A DNA stretch of 64,000 nucleotides from Cervus elaphus (Eukaryota > Chordata > Mammalia > Artiodactyla > Cervidae): NCBI RefSeq assembly GCF_910594005.1, contig NC_057817.1:32775001-32839000 (forward strand), given 5' to 3'. The position numbers and the translations under genes were made by a program. This document shows positions 9,666-18,440 of this stretch, piece after piece (the stretch's first letter is position 1; the number at the start of each line of letters is the position of its first letter). Below the pieces are notes generated by a model, which saw only the letters and a list, made by a program, of their open reading frames with translations, had not been told where the DNA came from and made no database searches.

Positions 9666-11098
9666 TTCACTTTCCTATCATTTGTTAAAACCCCTCTTTT
9701 GTCTTAAATCAATCAATATCAGACATTTTTTCTTAAAAAAATTTATTTGCAACCAAAATATGTTTAATTTTAATATAAATGTTAACCTATTTTAAAAATA
9801 GTTCCAGGACTGGAGGGCATTTTGATTTCTGTCCAGGGAGAAACTTACGACATCTGAAGGGCTGGTATGATTCAGCCCTGAAAGGGAAATCTTTCAATGC
9901 GGCATTTGTCAGCTTCAAGTGCCCACAAAGGACAAAAGCTTCCACACTTCCACTCCTCAAAGGTGGGCTTCTTAAGCATCAGAGGAAATCCAAGGTAATA
10001 ACAAATGATTCTGTGTGCAGTTGTGGAGAGAATCTCTCAGTCTAGGGTAAAGACGCTTATGAAAAGGAATGTGGAGACCTCATATACTTGATACTGGTGT
10101 CCTTGCTATGCTCTCGTTTTAACTGGGAAGAATTTTAATCATTTCTTGGATCAGTTACCCAAAGCAAATGAAAGGGTCAGTGTCTGAGAACTAGACAGTT
10201 ATTTGGCATTTAACAACTAGAAGAAGTGAGTTTTGTTATGACCTTTTTATAAAGATCATTATCCCAAAAGGAAATCAAACACATCATCTTTTGTCACTTT
10301 GACAAAAATACTACTTTTAAAAAAAGTGAATAAGCAAATGAGGGGTATCTTTTCTTTCTTATCCATTCTTTTAGAGACAACGAATAGACTTAGGCAATGG
10401 AAGTGCTGGTTGGTAAAAAAAAAAAAGCTTGTGTTAATGAAAGGTTTTATGTTTGTTGGTTTGTTTCCCTGGTGGGTACCATCTTACATATTTTCTGTAT
10501 TCTTTCTCATAAGATCTTGTCAACTATTAGCTGGCACCTGCCGTGGGTGCTTGCCATCTATCTCTACAAGGATTAAATCATGTATTCCTGCAGCTGCTGA
10601 CCTCCAACACCCCCTGAAGGAGTTCAGGGTGGAGAGCAGAAATAAGGCACTCTGTGTTCAGGAAAAAACTGGCAGAACAGGTCTTTAGATAGTTAGATAT
10701 TCTCAGGGGCTGATTTTATGAGCCCAGTTTTTGTATCTCCTTCTATATAGAAAAGCACTAAAATCAGGGTGATGACAGTTTCTTATGACTAATAGAAGCT
10801 TCATGAGACCAGCAGAAACTTTCTACAAAAAATATGTGCTTGATTGCATGTACTCCTCCTTTGCCAAAATCACACCCCCCGCCCCCCCCCCCAACCCCAC
10901 AACCCTATCTCTTTGGAGCAGTTTCTCAGAGCTATCTGAGGTGCTATCTCCCAGGCTGCAGTCCTCATATTGCCTCAAATAAAACTTAACCCCCAACTCC
11001 CACATTGTGCATTTTTTTCAGTAGAAAATTCAAATGATTCAAAGGGTAGAGACATACCCTTTCCATTGTCCAGTTTTCCCAAGTTTGGTGCATGTTCC
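9666..11098. other. Unassigned non-coding stretch
   Basis: Mostly AT-rich single-copy-looking DNA. The 129-codon frame at 10299-10688 has a lysine-rich low-complexity start over poly-A and no recognisable domain. A C-rich tract lies at 10871-10892 (separate entry). Confidence 0.4.
10871..10892. repeat. Poly-C tract
   Basis: Cytosine runs interrupted by a single G, continuing into 'aaccccacaaccc'. The minus strand therefore carries several G runs compatible with a G-quadruplex. It may also be a site of sequencing or assembly error. Confidence 0.7.
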
Positions 11099-11312
11099 CA
11101 GTTGTTTCAGTCATGTCTGACTCTTTGATACCCTATGGACTGTAGCCCACCAGACTCCTCTGTCCACGGGGATTCTCCAGGCAAGTATATTGGAGTGGGT
11201 TGCCATGCCCTCCTCCAGGGGATCTTCCAGACCCAGGGATCACACTTGCGTCTCTTCTGTCTCCTGCATTGGCAGGTGGATTCTTTACCACTAGTGCCAC
11301 CTGGGAAACCAA
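11099..11312 (-). mobile_element. Bov-tA SINE
   Basis: On the plus strand it runs tail to head: 'tcagtcatgtctgactcttt', 'ggattctccaggcaag', 'cctgcattggcaggtggatt', then the complemented head 'ctagtgccacctgggaaacc'. The head/B-box region has a short insertion around 'gcgtctcttctgtctcc'. Confidence 0.9.
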
Positions 11313-11770
11313 GTCCTTATATCCTTTCCCTCACATTTTTGTCCTAACCCTGTGAAGAGAACTCATAGTAGGAATAGTCAACCACTTTGTAGCAACTTTA
11401 GCACAGCCCATCAGACACTATAGCAAAGAGCTGTGGCCAGTCTGGAGGAGGGGCTGCTGTGTTCCAGCTCACAAGAGCTCATGGTGTGCATATCTTCCAA
11501 CTTCTTGTTTGGTGAACTCAAGTTGGCGTGAAATGGCTATGGTGGGAGCATTTACATCACAGAAATCGGCAAAGGCTTGAATTAGGGATTCCCCTCCCCC
11601 TACAAATGAGGTGGTTCATTAATACACCACAGATAAAATATCGGAAATATTCAAAAAAAGATCTACTTTCAGGTGACTGAAAGGGAGAGAGAAAGGAGAA
11701 GTTTTGACTACTGAAGAAGTGAAATGTTTTTGAATTCCACATCTATTTGAAATGTGGGTTGAGCCATATG

Positions 11771-11987
11771 AGGACTTCCGTGGTGGCTCAGCGGTAAAGA
11801 GATCACCTGCAGTGCATGATGGAGGAGACACAGGTTCGATCCCTGGGTTGGGAAGATCCCTAGGAGGAGGAAATGGCAACCCACCTCAATATTCTTGCCT
11901 GGAGAATTCCTTGGACAAAGGAGCCTGGTAGGCTACAGTCCATGGGGTTGCAAAGAGTTGGACATGACTGAAGAGACTTAGCACAGC
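11771..11987 (+). mobile_element. Bov-tA SINE
   Basis: The head 'ggacttccgtggtggctcag' carries an insertion ('gatggaggaga') before the B box 'aggttcgatccctggg'. The body includes 'attcttgcctggagaattcc' and ends 'gacatgactgaagagactta'. Confidence 0.9.
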
Positions 11988-12029
11988 TAAGTCTTCCGAT
12001 TTTCAATAATTTTTGACCTACAAAAATGG

Positions 12030-12148
12030 CAATTTTATTTTATGGCTACAGCATGTGGGATATTGGTTCCCCAATCAGGGATCAAACCTGTGCCCCCTGC
12101 ATTGGGAGCACAGAGTCTTAACTTCCAGACAGACAGGGAAGTCCCCAA
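12030..12148 (-). mobile_element. CHR-2-like tRNA-derived SINE
   Basis: The plus strand shows the complement of body and head: 'tatggctacagcatgtggga', 'ccccaatcagggatcaaacc', 'ccctgcattgggagcacaga', then 'agacagacagggaagtcccc'. It lies immediately upstream of a Bov-tA in the opposite orientation. Confidence 0.75.
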
Positions 12149-12166
12149 AATTGCAATTATTTTTCC

Positions 12167-12374
12167 ACCGGTGGCTCAGACAGTAAAGAATTCGCCTGCA
12201 ATGCAGGGGAGCTGAGTTCCATTACGGGGTTGGGAAGATCCCCTGGAGAGGGCATGACAACCCACTCCAGTATTCTTGCCTGGAGAATCCCTAAGGACAG
12301 AGGAGCCTGGCAGGCTACAGTCCATGAAGTTGCAAAGAGTAGGACACGACTGAAGTAACAGAGGACACGCACTG
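12167..12374 (+). mobile_element. Bov-tA SINE
   Basis: The head 'ggtggctcagacagtaaag' leads to a decayed B box ('gagttccattacggggttgg'), the body 'ctccagtattcttgcctgg' and the tail 'ggacacgactgaagtaacag'. Confidence 0.9.
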
Positions 12375-12429
12375 GACTTGGGGAAACTGGACAATGGAAA
12401 GCAACTAAGCACAGCTTAGTATAAGAGGT

Positions 12430-13015
12430 TGCAGGGAACAGAAAATACAACAAACAGTGGCTTAAATAAATAAACGCTTGTGTCGTATAATGAGAGATGC
12501 AAAGCAGCCCAGGGATGAGATAACTGTTCAGTGATGCTGTCAGGGACCAAGGATCTTTCTACATTTCTTTCCTATCCTCCTAATAAAGTCACCTTTTGTT
12601 TTCATACTTGTCATCTCATGATCACACTTATCTGCTGTGCCTCCGGGCACCATGCATCTGTCCCTGGCAGAAGGGTGAAGAAGGATAAAAGGCTATACCC
12701 ATCAAGTTTCCTCATGTTACTCAGGAAGACAAAAATTTTCCCTGAGGCCCCACTCAGAAGAGCCCATTTGCATGTCCTTGGCCAAAACTTGTCACATTGA
12801 CACTCCCAGCTGGAGGAGAATGAGATACTAAGACAGATTTAGACCAACCGTGATTCATCTCTGGCACTGGGGTGGGGACTCACTGTCTCTGAGAAGCAGA
12901 GATCTTAGCAGCCACCTGAGAATACTGGGGCTACACTGGCTGGGAAAAGTAGGGAAGGAGTAGATATTAGGGGGACAGCAAATGGTATCCGTCACAAGTC
13001 CCTTCTGGTTAGGAA
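12430..13015. mobile_element. Possible ancient unclassified interspersed repeat
   Basis: 'gtcagggaccaaggatcttt', 'gcctccgggcaccatgcat' and 'cttgtcacattgacactccc' resemble phrases also seen near 26.0-26.9 kb. I believe these are one old family but cannot name it. No coding content was recognised. Confidence 0.3.
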
Positions 13016-13631
13016 TCTAGACATTTTAGATTTTTAACAAACTAGGACAAGATCTTCCATTTCTTGGTTTAAATGTGTAAAGTACTCAGAGTGTATATAC
13101 TCTTCTACACTGATTGCTTAGCATTGTGCCTAGTTAGCCGGCCGCTCAAAAAACCATGCAGTGGTTTGACTCATTTTTGCAAGATTTATATGATCGCGAT
13201 ATTACAATACATTCTTAAAGCTCAGTCCCCAGACTTTGGTCTCTGCTTCACAGTGGTCTCTTTACAGCTATGAATTGTGAGCTCGAATCTTTCTTTGATT
13301 AAGAGGAACCCTGACTAAGGTAGAATCAATGATTTGGCACATTGGTTTAATAGTTGAAAGAAGATAAAGACATAACAGATGTTACAAATCTTTCTGAAGA
13401 AAAAGCCCAATGCTGGTTATCTGGAATAAGCCAGAAAAAATGAAGTACACTATTCTGTTATGATGATTATATCCTTGAAAAAGTCTGACATGGCATTTAT
13501 CTACCTTGGCATTTAAGAATCATGTTACTCCAGTGATTGGTAGTGTTGCTCTGCAATAATGGCTGGGTCTGTCATCAAGTAACCCCAAGGAATATACTAG
13601 TTAACAGTTAACTACTGTTTATGCTTCATTA
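13016..13631. other. Unassigned AT-rich stretch
   Basis: No gene or named repeat was recognised. A short CpG-bearing patch 'tagccggccgctc' lies near 13135-13147. Confidence 0.4.
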
Positions 13632-13972
13632 TGGGCTTTCCGGGTAGCTCAGCTGGTAAAGAATGCACCTGCAATGCAGGAGACCCTGGTTAGATTCCAA
13701 GGTCAGGAAGACCCCTTGGAGATGTGATAGGCTACCCACTTCAGTATTTTTTGGCTTCCATGGTGGCTCAGATGGTAAAGAATTCCCCTGCAATGCAGCA
13801 GACCTGGGTTTGATCCCTGGGATGGGAAGATCCCGTGGAGGAGGACATAGAGACCCACTCCAGTGTTCTTGCCTAGAGAATCCCCATGGACAGAGGAACC
13901 TGGCAGGCTATAGTCTATGGGGTCACAGAGTCAGACACCACTGAGCGACTAAGCGCAGCACAGCGCGTGTTT
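13632..13972 (+). mobile_element. Dimeric Bov-tA SINE
   Basis: The first unit begins 'gggctttccgggtagctcag' and stops at 'cttcagtattttt'. It is fused directly to a second head, 'ggcttccatggtggctcag' (about 13751), whose body runs to 'cactgagcgactaagc'. The fusion point within 'cagtattctt' is the same as in the dimer at 61.6 kb, so this is a shared structure rather than a chance double insertion. Confidence 0.88.
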
Positions 13973-14104
13973 CACTATCCCGTTGGCTTGATTATGGCAA
14001 CTAGGAGAATGATATCTGCATGATATCTGCACTTGGCTGGCCACTGTTGAGAAGCATGGACAGTGTAGGCTTTTATAACATGGTTCTCAAATGCACGGTC
14101 ACAT

Positions 14105-14250
14105 GTAGAAGCATAAGACCCAGAACCAGACACACATAGGTTCTACCCAGATGAGACCCTTTACTGGTAACGTGACTTGGAACAAATTACTTAATGACTC
14201 AGCCTTTTGTAAAATGACTGTTTTGTTGTTATGACTAAAGGAAGCAAAGG
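14105..14250 (+). mobile_element. MIR SINE relic
   Basis: 'gtaacgtgacttggaacaaa', 'ttacttaatgactcagcc' and 'ttttgtaaaatgactg' follow the MIR core order. Confidence 0.55.
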
Positions 14251-14283
14251 AAGAAAGTGCTCAGGACTCATTGTGTGTGTGTG

Positions 14284-14353
14284 TTCAGGGATCGAACCTG
14301 CATCACCTGCATTGGCAGGCAGATTCTTTATCACTGAGCTCCCTGGAAGCCCT
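14284..14353 (-). mobile_element. Bov-tA head-only fragment
   Basis: Complement of the tRNA-like head only: 'ttcagggatcgaacctgcat', 'cctgcattggcaggcagatt', 'tcactgagctccctggaagc'. It adjoins a short (GT)n at 14271-14283. The Bov-A body is missing. Confidence 0.8.
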
Positions 14354-14935
14354 AGTGTATATTAAGAACTTAATAAAGGGGAGTTGCTGTTTTCCCATGT
14401 CTGATTCCAGAATTTTCTGAAACGATTATGTTTATAATAACTGTCCCTTTAATAATAATACATATGACTTTTATTATAATAAATGCTGTTTCAAGGACCA
14501 ATATGCAATAACTACTTTTCACACTTCTAATATTATCTATATGTGCTTGGAGAATATGATTTTGCTTTCTTCTCCTTTTATCTTCAACAGCAAAATCCCT
14601 CATTCTTTCATAACTTACCTCTGGAAAAGTATGTAGCATGAAAAGAATCTCTTCTATCACTTTGCAATGGTTAGAAAACAAGGCATTTGGCATTTATAAA
14701 GCTACAAGATAAAACCCAGTATCATTATCTTTCATTATTTATTCACTACACATAAGGAATAATGCAATATATGGTTATAATTCAACAAAGGATCAATTAA
14801 AATGGTGGGCTTGACGCCACTCATATTGATCCCTATAGGTTTGGTCCTTAATAGATAGAAAATCACTTTAAGTCCAATCACCTAGAATGCCCGAATATTG
14901 TTTTATAAAAAATATTCAAACTATACATCTGTAGG

Positions 14936-15145
14936 GGGTTCCTTGGTGTCTCAGTTGGTAAAGAATTCATCTGCAATGCAGGAGATGCAGGTTCGATCCC
15001 TGGGAGGGGAATATCCCCTGGAGAAATGAGTGGCTACCCACTCCAGTATTCTTGCCTGGAGAATCCCATGGACAGAGGAACCTGGCAGGCTTCAGTCCAT
15101 AGGGTCACAGAGTCTAACAGGACTGAAGTGACAGAGTACACACAA
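14936..15145 (+). mobile_element. Bov-tA SINE
   Basis: The head 'gggttccttggtgtctcag', B box 'aggttcgatccctggg' and body 'ctccagtattcttgcctgg' are present, with the tail 'caggactgaagtgacagagt'. Confidence 0.9.
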
Positions 15146-15449
15146 GTTTAGGGTCAAGTTTATTTTGTTTCATTCTGATTCTTGATATATTGCAGGTATA
15201 AATGCAGGTATGATTTGTCTATTATGATACAATAAGTTAACAAGCATGTTCACTTGCTCCAAAAGCTCCATTTCTTAATTGTGTTTGCTAATAGGAATTT
15301 ACACATAACCTCCCATGCATTTTTGGATGATTCAACGTTTTGCCATTGGCTATTTTAATACAATAATCTTATCTCTCCAGTGGATCCTCTTAAATGTCAT
15401 TTGAAGTGTTTTCTACCTCAACAAAACCCAGAAAATATCACAACACGAA

Positions 15450-15463
15450 CCACTAGATGGCGC
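15450..15463 (+). promoter_or_regulatory. Candidate CTCF binding motif
   Basis: ccactagatggcgc fits the extended CTCF core CCACYAGRKGGCRS at all 14 positions. It sits in a small CpG-rich patch (about 15446-15520) just outside a minus-strand Bov-tA. Occupancy is unknown. Confidence 0.55.
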
Positions 15464-15499
15464 ACGAGCAGCGGCGATACTCAGGCCCGTGAACGTGGA

Positions 15500-15700
15500 A
15501 GCGTTCGTTGCTCAATCGTGTGACTCTTTCGAACCCATGGACTGTAGCCCGCCAGGCTCCTTTGTCCGTGGGGATTCTCCAGGCAAGAATACTGCAGTGG
15601 GTTGCCATGTCCTCCTCCAGGGGATCTTCCCCACCCAGGGATCAAACAGAGGTCTTCAGCATTGCAGGCGGATTCTTTACCGTCTGAGCCACCGGGAAAA
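15500..15700 (-). mobile_element. Bov-tA SINE
   Basis: The plus strand shows 'gttgctcaatcgtgtgactc', 'ggattctccaggcaagaata', 'cccacccagggatcaaac' and 'ttaccgtctgagccaccggg'. It retains several CpGs, which suggests a relatively young insertion. Confidence 0.9.
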
Positions 15701-16595
15701 AAAAACAAACAATAGTTAGTTAGGCAAGGACAGCTAGCCAGTGGGGCACCTGTGATCATATTATTATGAATTTTATTTTGATTTGAGATAGTTGTAAATC
15801 AGACCTTGAGGAACAGTTACTTGATAAACAGTGCTGTTTAAATGCAAAAGTGTAGCTTCAGAAAAATGTTCTTTCATTATAAAATGAACCTGGTTTTCAT
15901 TCAGGCACTTCTCCATAATTAAAAAAAAAGAATCAGTTGGATCACTAAGGACCCTTTTCATGGAGTTCTCACATCCCCTCCAATGCTCCCTTTCAATCAA
16001 TGCGCTTCCCCGTGGTTACTTTTATAAACCTGCAGGCTGGGCCGCTGTGTTTCTTCGCTGGCTCCTCTGCTTTAATTGCTGCCTCTGCAATGTTTTGTTC
16101 TCCTTTATCTTGGCCCAGAGTATTAATTTCTAAAACCCATCAGCATCCAGTGGCTGTTAGGACCACTTCAGAGAACCTCAGAAGAATTATGCCTGCGTGA
16201 TTTTTAGCCCATATATTTGGTGCCGTTAAAATGTCATTTTTCCCTAGACTTCTATGATGTTGTGTCAAACATGAAATTAATCTTAACTGTACAGCGTTCA
16301 AATTTTGACATCTCAATACCTTTATTGAGATGTTAAAATAGAATTTTCCTTTAAATATGTCAATATAAAAGACTTAATACTTTCCTACATGGTAGCTCCC
16401 ACATCAACTTTCATTATCCAGAGAAATGCATCTTTCATTTTATAATAGAAGTCAGTGGGAAGAGGAAATTTATTGTATAGAAATTCATATTTACAGTCAA
16501 CTTTCAACTTTTTGATGTTTTCTTTCATCCAATAATATAATGTATACCCATATAATCTACTATTATAACTGCAATGTTCAAAAATGTTATTTTGT
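15701..16595. other. Unassigned stretch with a conserved-looking element
   Basis: AT-rich apart from 16000-16200, which has balanced composition and many transcription-factor-like words: 'gctttaattgctgcctctgc', 'ctcctttatcttggccc', 'agagtattaatttc'. I see no exon structure. The possible conserved non-coding element is discussed under findings. Confidence 0.35.
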
Positions 16596-16596
16596 C

Positions 16597-16632
16597 TCCC
16601 CATGCTCAGACGGTAAAGAATCTGCCTGCAAT
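16597..16632 (+). mobile_element. Bov-tA head fragment abutting a microsatellite
   Basis: 'gctcagacggtaaagaatct' and 'gcctgcaat' are the start of a Bov-tA head. The element stops there and an (ATCT)n tract begins, followed by an antisense L1 end. Confidence 0.75.
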
Positions 16633-16652
16633 ATCTATCTATCTATCTATAT
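16632..16652. repeat. (ATCT)n microsatellite
   Basis: About four and a half ATCT units followed by 'atatat', between a truncated SINE head and an L1 3' end. Confidence 0.85.
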
Positions 16653-16654
16653 AT

Positions 16655-16985
16655 GCATTCTTTTAAAAATATTCTTCTCTGTTATGGTTTATCACAGGGT
16701 GTTGAATATAGTTCTTTGTGTATACAGTAGGACCTCGTCGTGTGTACATCCTATGTACAAAAGCTTACATCTGCTAACACCAGCCTCTTACTCTGTCCTT
16801 TCCCCAGTTCCCTTCCCCTTGACAGCCACCAGTCTATTCTCTAAGTTCGGGATTCTGTTTCATAGATAGGTTCATTGGTGTCATATTTTAGATTCCATAC
16901 ATAAGTGACATCATATGGCGTTTGTCTCTTTCTGGCTTACTTCACTTAGCATGATAATCTCTAGCTGTAGTTGCCTAGCTAGTCT
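16655..16985 (-). mobile_element. L1 3' end (antisense)
   Basis: The plus strand reads the complement of a ruminant L1 3' end: 'ttatggtttatcacagggtg', 'gaatatagttctttgtgtat', 'catattttagattccataca', 'cttcacttagcatgataatc'. Only the end of ORF2 and the 3' UTR are present, so this is a typical 5'-truncated copy. Confidence 0.85.
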
Positions 16986-17119
16986 CACCTGCCTTGGGAC
17001 CTCAGTGCCTAGGACTGCCAGGTAGACTGGCTCACTCTGCGGGCTATTGTTTAAGTCTCCTCTCTTCCCCTGCACTTTGCTTGGGCAAAGGTGGCAAAAT
17101 CTCTCTCCACTGAGCAGAG

Positions 17120-17520
17120 CTCATGCTGAGAAGGCCCAACCAGCCCAGGCCCACATTTCCCAGCCCCACCATCCCTTGCATCCAGGTTGGGCCATGCCGC
17201 TAGTTCTTGCTTGCACAATATGAGTGGAGATGATGTGGGCCATTTCTTGACCAAGATGATTAAGAACCTTCTTGACACTTTTCCCTCTCCTTCCGCCAAG
17301 TAGATATTAACAAACAGGATGATGTTGGAAGCTGTGTAGAAGGTGGTGGAGATTCCATCAGCTTGGAGCTCTGAATGGTTGTACGGGGCAGAGTCTTCCT
17401 CCACTTCTATTTTTCCATTCCTGCCACCTAACCAGGAACATTTCTTTTGAATTTTATGTGAGTGAGAAATAAGCTTCTACTGTGCCAAGTTATTAAGATT
17501 TTTTTACACAGCAAATAATC
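17120..17520 (+). mobile_element. MLT1-like LTR (ERVL-MaLR)
   Basis: 'ggttgggccatgccgctag', 'gagtggagatgatgtgggcc' and the terminal part 'gtgagtgagaaataagcttc' then 'ccaagttattaagattt' follow the 3' half of MLT1-type LTRs, which end near a polyadenylation signal. It is ancient, diverged and has no internal coding region. Confidence 0.5.
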
Positions 17521-18154
17521 TTACCTTAATTTATTTGCAAAAGTGATTTTCTTAACTGGAATGCTTTTTTTCATTATGGAGGTGGGGGTCAGAGACTATT
17601 TATTGATCACCTATTTTATGCTAAGGACATCATAATGGTAATAACTTCAGTGATTTATACATGGTATCATTATTAAAAATTTCCCCAGCTCCAGGAGCTT
17701 GTCATCATTATGTTATTGATACAGCTTTGATCGATACAGACTATTGGGTAATTATGTTTAAATATAGACAATCTCTGACTTGCATTAGAAGGCTCACCTG
17801 GGAACTTAATTCACTACTGGATACCAGGTTGAGTAAGCCAAAGACTGATGGGGGAAATATGGGAGATGGCCACATGGCATTCTGAAATATTTAAGTCTGG
17901 GTCTAGTGCAGACACAGGCTTTGGGCTACATATTGAGATAATAGAGAAAGATGAAATTGATAGAGTAGGCTCAAGATGAAGAATGATGGAATGGGAAGCT
18001 AAGAAATTTGGACTTTGGTCTATAAGGAATTGGTAGGGGGAGGGTAGTCAAGTCACATGAACCAAACTCTGCTTTAAGAAGATATATTTGGCAATAGTAT
18101 TAAATATAGCCAACTTACAAACTAACTTTTTTAGAGAAGGTATATATACCTTTT

Positions 18155-18267
18155 CTATATATGGCTGTGCTGCTTGTGGGATCTTAATTCCGCAACCAGG
18201 GATGGAACCCAGGCCTTAGCCGTGGAAGCTCAGAGTCCTAACCACTGGATCTCCAGGGAATTCCCTA
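18155..18267 (-). mobile_element. CHR-2-like tRNA-derived SINE
   Basis: The plus strand reads 'atggctgtgctgcttgtggg', 'ttccgcaaccagggatggaa' and 'ctaaccactggatctccagg', the complement of body, B box and head. A 16-bp perfect palindrome, aaggtatatatacctt, lies just upstream (18137-18152). Confidence 0.7.
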
Positions 18268-18274
18268 GAGACCG

Positions 18275-18440
18275 TGTTCTGTTGTGACGGCATTGATTGT
18301 CCTGTGCACTGTAGGATGGTAAACAGCATCCTCGGTCTTTACCAAGTGAATAACAGTAGGAACTCCCATGCTCTTCACTTGGGACAACCACCAGACACTG
18401 GACGTTGCCAAGTATCCTACAGCAATGCCCCTATCCCCCA
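18275..18440 (-). mobile_element. MER5A-like DNA transposon (hAT-Charlie)
   Basis: The plus strand contains 'tgtcctgtgcactgtaggat', 'cagcatcctcggtctttacc', 'acaaccaccagacactggac' and 'cgttgccaagtatcctacag'. This is the complement of the MER5A body. Non-autonomous and ancient. Confidence 0.65.
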
